Assembly (NCBI GenBank): GCA_947492185.1
Contig: CANLMR010000012.1
Coordinates: 1-61,628, forward strand
Direction of reading: 5' to 3'
Origin: an uncultured Tenacibaculum sp.
GTDB taxonomy: Bacteria > Bacteroidota > Bacteroidia > Flavobacteriales > Flavobacteriaceae
Length of the DNA stretch: 61,628 nt
In this document: in pieces, positions 34,732-42,472 of the stretch
Numbering within the stretch: the first letter of the stretch is position 1
Layout of the letters: every line of letters begins with the position of its first letter
Notes under the pieces: generated by a model
Database searches by the model: none
What the model was told of the DNA's origin: nothing
The model's input: only the letters and a program-made list of their open reading frames with translations
Program-made: the position numbers and the translations under genes

Positions 34732-36518
34732 TTAGGGTAAAAAAAACTCAAATTCTCTGTGTTTTTGTCGTTATTATAAGTTTTTTAAACTCTTATGCAC
34801 AATCAAACGATATAAAACGTAGACAACGTGCTTTGTTTATTTTTAATTTTGCTGAACAAGTAGCTTGGGAAAACTTACCAAATACGAATTTCACTATTGG
34901 CATTTTAGGAAAAGATCAAACGATTATTGACCTTAAAAATTTGGCCAAAAAAAGAAAAATTAAAAATAAATCCGTAAAAATTTTGCAATTTTCTGCGATT
35001 CGTGATCTTAAAAATGTTCAATTGGTTTTCGTAAATCAACGATACAATTACGATATAAATTATCTACTTAATAAGATTGCTAATCAAAATATTTTATTAG
35101 TTACAGAAGATTACGATTACAATACTTCAATGATAAATATTGTTAACGTTAATAATTCTTTTGCTTATGAATTAAACGAACAATTACTTTTAAAAGAAAA
35201 CTTTAAAATTGCTCCTTCATTAAAAAAGTTTGCCATTTCTTCTTCTGAAAGATGGAAGCAATTATACCAATCAACCGAAAAAGAATTAAACAAAGTTGAA
35301 GAAACAAAAAAAGAGCAGAAAGAACTTATTGAAAATAAAGAGCAAAAAATTAAATCTCAACAAAAAACCATAATTGTTCAAGAAAAAGAACTTACCGTTA
35401 AAGAAGACTCTATTCAAGAACAAACTCATGCTATTGAAAAATTATTTGATGAAAATGAATTTCAAAAAAAGAAATATGAAGAAAAATTATTAATTGAAAA
35501 ACAACTTGAAAGCAGAATACAGGATCAATTAAATGCTATTAAAAAACAAAAAGAAAATATAGAAGCAATAAACTCTGAGATTAATACACAACAAGAAAAA
35601 TTAAAAAAACAAGAGAAAGATATTGTCATTAAAGAAAGTATTTTAAAAGAAAAAGACCATAAATTAAATACGCAAAAAACTATTAATTATCTGCTTATGG
35701 TCTTAATTGGATTTGCCTTATTAATTAGTTTTTTAATTTATAGAAGTTATGCTTCTGTAAAAAAATTTAATAAAGAATTGTCTGAAAAAAACAATAAAAT
35801 CAATAAACAATCTATTCAATTAGCTTCTAAAAATCGTGAATTAGAACAGTTCGCACATATTACCAGTCATGACTTAAAAGAACCTTTAGCTTCTATTTTT
35901 AGCTTCGCTAATGAACTTGAGGAAAATCATAAAGATCAGTTAGATGAAGATGCTGCTACTTTTGTTAGTTTTATTACAAGAGCCAGCGAAAGAGGGTTGA
36001 AGTTTATTGATGCTTTGTTAGCTTATTTTCGTTTAGGAAAATCAGATGATTCAAATAAAACTATTGATTGTAATCAACTGGTAACAGACATTATAACTGA
36101 TTTATCTAGTATCGTCTCTAGAAACAATGCTACTATCCGTTTTGAAAATTTACCCACTGTAAATGCTTCTGCTATTGAATTACGTTTATTATTTCAAAAT
36201 TTGATTAACAATGCAATAAAATTTAAAAAGACTGAAGTAAATCCAATAGTAAAAATAAGTAGTAATAAAATTGTTCAAAATAAAAATGGTTCATCTTATT
36301 GGCAATTTTCTGTTTCAGATAATGGTATTGGAATTGCAGATCAGCATAAGGATAAAATATTTGTAATATTTAAAAGACTTCATACTAAAGAACAATACGA
36401 AGGAACAGGAATTGGCTTGGCGTATTGTAAAAAAATTGTTGAATCTTTAGGTGGATCTATATGGTTTGAATCTAAAGAAGGACAAGGAACTACGTTTCAT
36501 TTTACAATACCAGTATAA
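34728..36518 (+). CDS. YfiR-domain / histidine-kinase fusion protein
   Basis: Signal peptide (MIRVKKTQILCVFVVIISFL), then a periplasmic YfiR/DUF4154 domain (~30-172; ALFIFNFAEQVAWENLPNTN, FTIGILGKDQTI), a long coiled coil (~180-318), one membrane helix (~320-338), the dimerisation domain with the phospho-accepting His381 in SHDLKEPLASI, and a HATPase with NLINNAIKFKK, DNGIGI and GTGIGL. The coiled coil probably carries a signal from periplasm to kinase. It overlaps the receptor gene by four bases. No response regulator is adjacent on this strand. Confidence 0.9.
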   Translation: MIRVKKTQILCVFVVIISFLNSYAQSNDIKRRQRALFIFNFAEQVAWENLPNTNFTIGILGKDQTIIDLKNLAKKRKIKNKSVKILQFSAIRDLKNVQLVFVNQRYNYDINYLLNKIANQNILLVTEDYDYNTSMINIVNVNNSFAYELNEQLLLKENFKIAPSLKKFAISSSERWKQLYQSTEKELNKVEETKKEQKELIENKEQKIKSQQKTIIVQEKELTVKEDSIQEQTHAIEKLFDENEFQKKKYEEKLLIEKQLESRIQDQLNAIKKQKENIEAINSEINTQQEKLKKQEKDIVIKESILKEKDHKLNTQKTINYLLMVLIGFALLISFLIYRSYASVKKFNKELSEKNNKINKQSIQLASKNRELEQFAHITSHDLKEPLASIFSFANELEENHKDQLDEDAATFVSFITRASERGLKFIDALLAYFRLGKSDDSNKTIDCNQLVTDIITDLSSIVSRNNATIRFENLPTVNASAIELRLLFQNLINNAIKFKKTEVNPIVKISSNKIVQNKNGSSYWQFSVSDNGIGIADQHKDKIFVIFKRLHTKEQYEGTGIGLAYCKKIVESLGGSIWFESKEGQGTTFHFTIPV

Positions 36519-36707
36519 ATTCATTTAAAACATTTAGACTTATCTAACATTTAAAATGTAACAATTTTATAAAAACAAAATTCAAACTACTGTTAATCAA
36601 TATTTTATGTAAATTATTTAAAATGAAACATTTTTAAACTTTTACGTTACAAATTCAAACTAACTTAGCAATATAAGAAACACAAATCTTTAAACTGTAA
36701 AACTTAA

Positions 36708-36786
36708 TTGGGGGATGAAGTTTTACGACTAAGTTTAAGATTTTATTCATAAAACAGCAAAGTATTATACTTTGTTGTTTTTTTTT
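36708..36786 (+). ncRNA. candidate short transcript with GGGGGAT head (unit A)
   Basis: TTGGGGGATGAAG at 36708-36720 is followed about 30 bp later by a strong hairpin, CAGCAAAGTAT - t - ATACTTTGTTG, and nine or more T. A five-codon frame (MKFYD, stop) starts at the ATG in the head, so a leader peptide is possible. Alternatively the hairpin is simply the terminator of the upstream kinase operon. Confidence 0.4.
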
Positions 36787-36835
36787 GACAAACTTCAAAA
36801 CACAAAACAACTCATTGATTACAAAAAAGTTATGA

Positions 36836-36910
36836 AATAAAAAAAGTGCGAAAAAATCGCACTTTAATAATCTTTTGTATATTATAATGAAGTATTAAAT
36901 AATCCCCCTA
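36836..36910 (-). ncRNA. candidate short transcript with GGGGGAT head (unit B)
   Basis: On the minus strand TAGGGGGATTATT (from 36910) is followed by ~45 nt and then AAAGTGCGA - ttttt - TCGCACTTT with a T-run at 36836-36866. The hairpin can also terminate the converging kinase-AraC gene read from the right, which would be the simpler explanation. Confidence 0.35.
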
Positions 36911-37074
36911 AAAATTCTTCATTACTAATTTTTCTAACTAAACCCCAAAAGACTATTTTCCAAATTTAGGCATTAACATCATTAAATCACTTCAATCATG
37001 TTACTAAACAATTAAAATTTAAAAACCTGATTAACAGTATTTTAATTGTACTTGTTGTGTTTAAGTTACATTTT

Positions 37075-38745
37075 TTATGATTTTTTAAATGCATTTGGAG
37101 TAATATCATACTTGTTTTTAAAAGCTGTTGAAAAATAATTAGGAGAAGAAAAACCTACAGAATATGCAATATCAGCAATAGAAAGATCATTTTCTCCAAC
37201 TAATAGTTCTTTACTTTTCTCTAATCTAATATTTTGAATATAATCACTTATGGTAATCCCCAACACAGCTTTGGTCTTTCTATATAACTGAACCCTAGAT
37301 ATATGAAGCTCTTCAGCTAAAATTTCTACAGTAAATGAAGAATCATCTAAATTATCATTAATTATTTCATTAACTCTACCTATAAATGCTATTTCTTTAT
37401 CTGTGTTTTTTCCTTCTTCATTTTTTATTTGCGCATGAGGAGCAGCAAAGCTAAGTTGTTTAAGATACTTTTGTATTTGCTTTCTATTATACAGTAAGGA
37501 TTCAATAGACTTAGATAGTACAGATAAATTAAACGGCTTAGTAAGAAACATATCCACTCCTGACTTCAATCCTTTTAAATGTGCTTCGTCTGTATTTAAA
37601 GAAGTTAACATTAAAACAGGAATATGAGATGTTCTTTCATCATTCTTTACAAATTCACAAATTTCAAATCCATTTTTTTGAGGCAAATTCACATCACTGA
37701 TAATCACATCCGGAATTAACTCTAATATTTTCTTTTCAATATCAATACCATCAGATTCATGAACCTCATAGGTTTTTCTTAACTTACTTTTCAAGAAAAA
37801 CCTCAAATCATCATTATCCTCAATAATTAAAACTAATTCCTGATTACTATCTTCCATTTCAGGAGAAACAATAACTTCTGAAGGAATAGATTCATTATAA
37901 ATATTATCGTTTGTAACATCATCACTTATAATTAAACTATCTGAATTAAAGTGATTTTTTCCTTTGGGAAGTGTGATAACAAATTCAGCTCCTTTATTTT
38001 TTTCAGAAATAACCTTAATCTCCCCTTTATGTAATTTCAAATATTCTTTGGCTATATACAATCCTATTCCCGAACTTGATTGTTGGTCATTTTTCCCTTG
38101 ATAAAATGGATTGAAAATATTATCCCTCTCCTCAATTGATACACCAATTCCTGAATCTTTAATCGAAATAAGCACAGATTCTTCATCTTCATACAAATTA
38201 ACTTTTACTTCACCTTTTAATGGTGTATACTTAAATGCATTAGATAATAAATTAACTACTGAATTTTCAATCAAACTCCTATCTATATAAATTTTGTTCC
38301 CTTTAATTATTGAATTAAATGTGTAGTTAATTTCTTTTTTTTGAGCTTCTGCAGTAAAGCTTGAAAAAATAGAAGACATAAAAGAAGAAATATTAGTTTC
38401 AGAAATTTTAAGCTCAAACTCATTATTTTCAAGTTTTCTGAAATTGAGTAACTGATTCATCATTCTCAACAACAAATTGGCATTATCGTGAATAATTTGT
38501 AATTCTGTTGGCATTTCATCTTTATTAGAATTCATAAGAGATTCTGTAGAAGATAAAATCAGAGAAATTATTGTTTTAAAATCATATGAGATTCCTTTAA
38601 AAAAATTGGTAGTAGTTTCATTTTTTAATCCTCCTCCTTCTTTTCCAACTTCTTTATTTAAATCAAATGATGATTGTTCCTGTTCCATTTTATTGGTTTT
38701 TAATTTGGAATTACGCATTGATATATAAACTATGTCACGATCCAT
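37075..38745 (-). CDS. hybrid sensor kinase-receiver-AraC regulator with Tyr in place of the phospho-accepting His
   Basis: About 556 residues; the ATG at 38688 (MEQEQSSFDLNKE) is an equally good start. Domains: dimerisation helix pair (~48-115), HATPase (N-box NLLSNAFKYTP, DSGIGV, SSGIGLYIAKEY), receiver (~300-420, phospho-acceptor in PDVIISDVNLPQKNG, later TKPF) and C-terminal AraC double HTH (YSVGFSSPNYFSTAFKNKYD). The H-box reads GISYDFKTIISLI, so Tyr54 replaces His. There is no sensor domain or signal peptide, so it is a cytoplasmic version of the large hybrid regulators of Bacteroidetes. Autophosphorylation in the usual way is not possible. Confidence 0.85.
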   Translation of the reverse strand: MDRDIVYISMRNSKLKTNKMEQEQSSFDLNKEVGKEGGGLKNETTTNFFKGISYDFKTIISLILSSTESLMNSNKDEMPTELQIIHDNANLLLRMMNQLLNFRKLENNEFELKISETNISSFMSSIFSSFTAEAQKKEINYTFNSIIKGNKIYIDRSLIENSVVNLLSNAFKYTPLKGEVKVNLYEDEESVLISIKDSGIGVSIEERDNIFNPFYQGKNDQQSSSGIGLYIAKEYLKLHKGEIKVISEKNKGAEFVITLPKGKNHFNSDSLIISDDVTNDNIYNESIPSEVIVSPEMEDSNQELVLIIEDNDDLRFFLKSKLRKTYEVHESDGIDIEKKILELIPDVIISDVNLPQKNGFEICEFVKNDERTSHIPVLMLTSLNTDEAHLKGLKSGVDMFLTKPFNLSVLSKSIESLLYNRKQIQKYLKQLSFAAPHAQIKNEEGKNTDKEIAFIGRVNEIINDNLDDSSFTVEILAEELHISRVQLYRKTKAVLGITISDYIQNIRLEKSKELLVGENDLSIADIAYSVGFSSPNYFSTAFKNKYDITPNAFKKS

Positions 38746-39020
38746 CTAAAAATTTTACATTTTATCGTAAAATTTCTATACTCAAAAAATTCTCTTTAGT
38801 ATTATTAATGTTAAATGATTGATATTGGACAACTAATTTAGTTATTTAATCAAATACACTAATAATTATTTTATAAATAGCTATATCTGTGCCAGAATTT
38901 TGGCAAAAATCAAAAAAGTACGTTATTCTTTTTAAAAACGGAAGCGACAAAGATAAATTAGGGGAATGCGTCGCTTCCTTAAAACACTAAGAAATACATC
39001 TTAGCAATTCTATAAAACAA

Positions 39021-39240
39021 TAACACAACTCGAAAGTTGTGCTATTTGGTATATCATATTAAGTCATCCCTCAATGGTTATATATGATTTAAGAATTATT
39101 TAAAATCCTTTCTAACTAAACTAATAGATTTTATTTCTTTTTAGTAGCGTAAAATTATGGGATGATAATTATAACCAGCTTTAAAATTGTTTCAGAAACA
39201 AAAATGTAACATTATTAAAAAAACTTTCTTAACAATGTTA
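39021..39240. repeat. direct-repeat block, copy 1
   Basis: Shares in order with copy 2: a hairpin CACAACT-cgaa-AGTTGTG followed by CTAT, a CCCTCAA stretch, TAAACTAATAGATTTT, GCTTTAAAATTG, GTTTCAGAAACA and ATGTAACAT. The offset to copy 2 is 431-438 bp throughout. Confidence 0.6.
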
Positions 39241-39274
39241 CATCATATCTCGGAAAACATATAAAATTACTGCA

Positions 39275-39300
39275 ATAAAAAACCCCATTTAGAAATGGGG
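39275..39300 (-). terminator. minus-oriented terminator hairpin
   Basis: Stem CCCCATTT - ag - AAATGGGG with a run of A on its left, giving a T-run when read on the minus strand. No gene lies upstream on that strand, so it implies an unrecognised minus-strand transcript starting in the repeat region. Confidence 0.6.
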
Positions 39301-39319
39301 GAAAAAAATTATTTTTATT

Positions 39320-39375
39320 TTGGGGGATTACTACTAAATTAATAGTTGTAATATAAAAGGATATTAATCCTTTAT
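39320..39375 (+). ncRNA. candidate short transcript with GGGGGAT head (unit C)
   Basis: TTGGGGGATTACT (39320-39332) is followed ~25 bp on by AAAGGAT-att-AATCCTTT and then a broken T-rich stretch. The hairpin is AT-rich and the T-run imperfect, so this is the weakest of the three units. Confidence 0.25.
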
Positions 39376-39458
39376 GTTTTTACTTTTTTGAAGCCCCCTG
39401 AATTTAAAATTTTATAAACTCAACTTCTAAAAGTTTAAGGAAAATCTATCTAGTAATT

Positions 39459-39660
39459 AAACACAATATTAATTGTGCTATACAAATCAAAACAACCCAT
39501 TCCCCTCAAAGCTATAATGATTTAAATTGAATACATAAATTACTTTACTAAACTAACAGATTTTGCACTTAATAACATTTTAAAATTACAATAGAAAAGC
39601 TTTAAAACTGTTCAAAATTGTTTCAGAAACAAACAGTTACATGTAACAATTTTATAGATC
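39459..39660. repeat. direct-repeat block, copy 2
   Basis: CACAAT-atta-ATTGTG followed by CTAT, then CCCCTCAA, TAAACTAACAGATTTT, GCTTTAAAACTG, GTTTCAGAAACA and ATGTAACAA in the same order as copy 1. Confidence 0.6.
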
Positions 39661-40014
39661 GCTATTTTTTTGAAGAGAAAACAAAAAGCATCTGTAATGT
39701 TAATTTTTGGTGTTTTTACTTTTACTAGTTTCAAAAATTATGCTTTATAAACAAAAAGTTAAATACTTTTACTTAAGTTAAAGGCTGTTCTGCTGCTTTT
39801 CTCCTTTATATTGTTTATATTAACAACTAACCAATTGAAATATATAATTACATCTATAATTATCTTTTTTGAGCTATAAAATATGTTATTTACACACATG
39901 TAAATATGTTTTATTTAATAGGTTGAATAAAAAATTTAATAGATAACATTCTTTGCTTAATAAGTAACTTCAGTTAGTAAGAAATTATTATCAAAAAACT
40001 AATTTCAGGGGAAA

Positions 40015-40575
40015 ATGATACTCTACGTCAAATATATGGTAAGTCATCGCTGTAAAATGATGGTAAAAGAAGAACTAAAAAAACTAGCAATCAAGTATCT
40101 AGAAGTCGACTTGGGAGTAATTGATATACTAGAGGATATTACAACCGAGCAACATGGACAACTGAAAATCAACTTACATAAATCAGGACTTGAATTACTA
40201 GATAACAAACGGGCTATCCTGGTAGAAGGCATAAAGAATATAATTATTGAAATGATCCATTATAGCAATGTTTTACCTAAAGTAAATTACTCAGATTTTA
40301 TTAGTAAAAAAATGGATTACGATTATACCTATCTATCCAATGTGTTCTCAGAAGTAAAAGGTATTACCATTCAACAATTTATTATCCTTAACAAGATTGA
40401 AAGAGTAAAAGAATTGTTATTATATGATGAGCTGACTTTAACGGAAATATCATACCGGCTTCATTATAGTAGTGTTGCACATTTATCAAACCAGTTCAAG
40501 AAGATTACAGGGCTTACTCCTACTTTTTATAAAGGAATAGCTAATAAGCGTAGAAGAAATCTGGAGGATGTGTGA
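40015..40575 (+). CDS. AraC-type transcriptional regulator, copy 2 (186 aa)
   Basis: N-terminal ~65-residue alpha/beta domain (MILYVKYMVSHRCKMMVKEE, LGVIDILEDITTEQHGQLK) and C-terminal AraC-type DNA-binding domain (DYTYLSNVFSEVKGITIQQF, then YSSVAHLSNQFKKITGLTPT). It is a full-length paralogue of the minus-strand gene at 1925-2488; a third, truncated copy lies at 42240. The gene has a higher share of G and C codons than copy 1. The direct-repeat promoter of the CsbD-like gene begins four bases after its stop. Likely controller of the stress island that follows (inference). Confidence 0.85.
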   Translation: MILYVKYMVSHRCKMMVKEELKKLAIKYLEVDLGVIDILEDITTEQHGQLKINLHKSGLELLDNKRAILVEGIKNIIIEMIHYSNVLPKVNYSDFISKKMDYDYTYLSNVFSEVKGITIQQFIILNKIERVKELLLYDELTLTEISYRLHYSSVAHLSNQFKKITGLTPTFYKGIANKRRRNLEDV

Positions 40576-40578
40576 ATT

Positions 40579-40635
40579 ATGTAACCTATTCTATCTAGAA
40601 TGTAATGAAGAAGACTAATAGTATTTTCATCTTTG
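40579..40635 (+). promoter_or_regulatory. ATGTAAC-type promoter of CsbD-like copy 2
   Basis: ATGTAAC (40579-40585), ATGTAAT (40600-40606) 21 bp on, then 21 bp, then CATCTTTG (40628-40635), about 40 bp before the start codon. This is the clearest full-length copy and matches 1865-1921 base for base in spacing. Confidence 0.65.
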
Positions 40636-40676
40636 TAATGTCGTGAAAATAAATTCACAATGCAAACAAAGAAAAA

Positions 40677-40901
40677 ATGGAAAATTCCAACAAAAAGACT
40701 ACAGAGTCTTTCAAAATTATCGGTAACTGGGAAACCCAGTCAAAAGTACTAAAATCTAAATTTTTACAACTTACCGATGCCGACCTAAAATTTGAAACAG
40801 GTAAAGAAAATGATTTACTCAAAAGAATAGAAACTCGCCTGAATAAAAAACGTGAAGAAGTAATTAATATCATCAAAAAAGGTCAACCCAAAGCAATTTA
40901 A
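40677..40901 (+). CDS. CsbD-like general stress protein, copy 2 (74 aa)
   Basis: Core GNWETQSKVLKSKFLQLTDA followed by DLKFETGKENDLLKRIETRL and NKKREEVINIIKK, the CsbD-type helical layout common in Bacteroidetes. Soluble, highly charged, cytoplasmic. Paralogue of 1579-1824. It is expressed from the direct-repeat promoter just upstream and followed by its own terminator, so it forms a single-gene unit between the regulator and the stomatin-like gene. Confidence 0.8.
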   Translation: MENSNKKTTESFKIIGNWETQSKVLKSKFLQLTDADLKFETGKENDLLKRIETRLNKKREEVINIIKKGQPKAI

Positions 40902-40927
40902 CAATAGTTTTTAGTGCGAATCTTCTA

Positions 40928-40961
40928 ATGGACAAATTCATTTTAGAACTTGTCCATTTTT
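40928..40961 (+). terminator. intrinsic terminator after CsbD-like copy 2
   Basis: Stem ATGGACAA / TTGTCCAT with a 14-base loop and TTTTTC behind it. It separates the CsbD-like unit from the SPFH gene. Confidence 0.65.
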
Positions 40962-40983
40962 CATAAACTTAATACATCAAATC

Positions 40984-41856
40984 ATGGATCTAATTTATCT
41001 CTATACCATTATACCTGTTACAATTATACTAATAACGGGTATAAGAATAGTAAGACCCACACATAAGGGACTTATAGAACGTCTTGGGAAATACAGAAAA
41101 CTTGCTGAGCCTGGTTTCCACTGGATAATACCGTTGGTAGATCGATTGTTTCTTGTGAATATTACCGAACAAATGGTGGATGCTGAACCTCAGGAAATCA
41201 TCACCAACGACAACCTAAATGCCAGTGTAGACGCCCAAGTTTACTTTAGAGTAAAGTCTGATGAGAATAGCGTAAAGGGGTCTATCTATGATGTAAATAA
41301 CTATCAGTACCAGATTGTGAACCTTGCACGTACCACATTGAGAAATATTATTGGAACGCTCACCCTTAAGTCTGCCAATAGTGAAAGAGGTAAAATTAAT
41401 ATGGAACTCCATGAAACACTTCATAAAGAAACGAAGGACTGGGGAATTGAAATTATTCGCACGGAATTAAAACAAATTGACCCTCCATCGGATGTACAAG
41501 AAACCATGAACAAGGTAGTAAAAGCGGAGAACGAAAAAATTGCCGCCATTGATTCAGCCACTGCAGCTGAAACTGTTGCCGATGGAATCAAACGGGCCAA
41601 AATCAAAGAAGCAGAAGGCTACAAACGCGCGAAAATATTGCATGCTGAAGGTGAAGCGGAAGCTATAAAACTGGTAAACGAAGCAGCTGATAAATACTTT
41701 ATTGGAAATGCACAAATACTGAGGAAATTAGAAGCCATGGAAACCGCATTAGAAAATAATTCTAAAATTATTGTACCAGATAATTCTGATCTAGTAAATG
41801 TAGTAAGTGAAATGGCAGGTATTGTTCCATTGAGAAAAAGCAAAACATCCTTATAA
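40984..41856 (+). CDS. SPFH/Band-7 (stomatin-like, slipin) membrane protein
   Basis: A 290-residue protein with one N-terminal membrane helix (IPVTIILITGIRIV), then the SPFH domain: RPTHKGLIERLGKYRKLAEP, GFHWIIPLVDRLFLVNITEQ, LNASVDAQVYFRV and DPPSDVQETMNKVVKAENEK. A long Ala/Glu/Lys-rich helix (~170-245) drives oligomerisation. Slipins form ring-like assemblies in the inner membrane, often with a NfeD-type partner, which is not present here. Its GC content is higher than most neighbours. It lies in the AraC-CsbD island and is likely part of membrane-stress adaptation. Confidence 0.9.
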   Translation: MDLIYLYTIIPVTIILITGIRIVRPTHKGLIERLGKYRKLAEPGFHWIIPLVDRLFLVNITEQMVDAEPQEIITNDNLNASVDAQVYFRVKSDENSVKGSIYDVNNYQYQIVNLARTTLRNIIGTLTLKSANSERGKINMELHETLHKETKDWGIEIIRTELKQIDPPSDVQETMNKVVKAENEKIAAIDSATAAETVADGIKRAKIKEAEGYKRAKILHAEGEAEAIKLVNEAADKYFIGNAQILRKLEAMETALENNSKIIVPDNSDLVNVVSEMAGIVPLRKSKTSL

Positions 41857-41948
41857 TCTAGAAAAACAGCTTACAGCAACCACAAATAACGATTTAAATT
41901 CAAGTACAAAGAGGTTGTAATATGTATATTAAATACTGATTATAAACA

Positions 41949-42164
41949 ATGGCAACTAACCAAAAAGAAATAAAAGAATTGACAGATGAGATTCTAGTGA
42001 TAACGATGGAAATAAGAGACAAATTCCCTGAACTATATCAGTTTTTAGATGAAACACCCTCCTTTAGTTCGATTAATAATAAAGGGATTGAATCAAACAG
42101 TTTAGAAGAGTACCTCAATACAATTCGATTACAACTGAAAGATTATAAAAAACACTTGCTGTAA
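41949..42164 (+). CDS. small acidic protein of unknown function (71 aa)
   Basis: MATNQKEIKELTDEILVITM, then EIRDKFPELYQFLDETPS and a C-terminal helix SLEEYLNTIRLQLKDYKKHL. It is all-helical, soluble, and familiar as a small hypothetical protein next to CsbD-like and AraC-type genes in Bacteroidetes, but without known function. It starts 92 bp after the SPFH gene with no terminator between, so co-transcription is likely. Confidence 0.7.
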   Translation: MATNQKEIKELTDEILVITMEIRDKFPELYQFLDETPSFSSINNKGIESNSLEEYLNTIRLQLKDYKKHLL

Positions 42165-42239
42165 CTATATATTAAATGTTTTCTAATTATACCTATATAC
42201 AGTAAAAAACAGATTCATTTTTTATTTAAAGATTCACTA

Positions 42240-42329
42240 ATGATATTATATATAAAGTATATGATAACTGAACGTTGTAAAATCTTAGTAAAAAAAGGAT
42301 TAAAAAAAGTAGTTACAAAGAAGAAATAA
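42240..42329 (+). pseudogene. truncated third copy of the AraC-type regulator
   Basis: The 29-codon frame MILYIKYMITERCKILVKKG then LKKVVTKKK repeats the N-terminus of the regulator at 40015 (MILYVKYMVSHRCKMMVKEE) and stops. The DNA-binding domain is absent. It sits 30 bp upstream of another copy of the direct-repeat promoter, just as the intact copies do, so it marks the remains of a third regulator-promoter-target unit. A functional 29-residue peptide cannot be excluded. Confidence 0.75.
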
Positions 42330-42359
42330 ATTAGAAATAAATTAGAAAACCTGTGATAT

Positions 42360-42416
42360 ATGTAACTACTATATAGTTATATGTAACTTGTAAAGTATGG
42401 TTATTATATATCTTTA
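42360..42416 (+). promoter_or_regulatory. ATGTAAC-type promoter of the 59-aa / DUF1611 operon
   Basis: ATGTAAC (42360-42366), ATGTAAC (42381-42387) 21 bp on, then 21 bp, then TATCTTTA (42409-42416), 57 bp before the ATG at 42473. The two heptamers are identical, making this the best pair. A palindrome GTAACTACTATATAGTTAT overlaps the first repeat. Confidence 0.65.
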
Positions 42417-42472
42417 AGTTTACTAGTTATTTTAAATTTCTCGAAAATTTAAGATAGATAAAAAATATAAAT

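Larger units (their letters stand above)
36519..37074. other. non-coding gap between two sensor genes
   Basis: No frame of useful length. It contains two short units listed separately, each with a GGGGGAT head and a terminator hairpin, and an AATGTAACAATTTTATA stretch near 36553 that recurs at 39640. Both neighbouring genes converge on it. Confidence 0.6.
38746..40014. other. 1.27-kb non-coding region with repeated blocks
   Basis: No coding frame on either strand. It holds a diverged direct repeat (39021-39240 and 39459-39660), several hairpins (for example GGAAGCGAC at 38940 pairing with GTCGCTTCC at 38970), a minus-oriented terminator and a third GGGGGAT head at 39320. Just before the AraC-type gene a purine-rich CAGGGGAAA precedes the ATG, an unusual Shine-Dalgarno-like sequence for this group. 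Confidence 0.6.
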
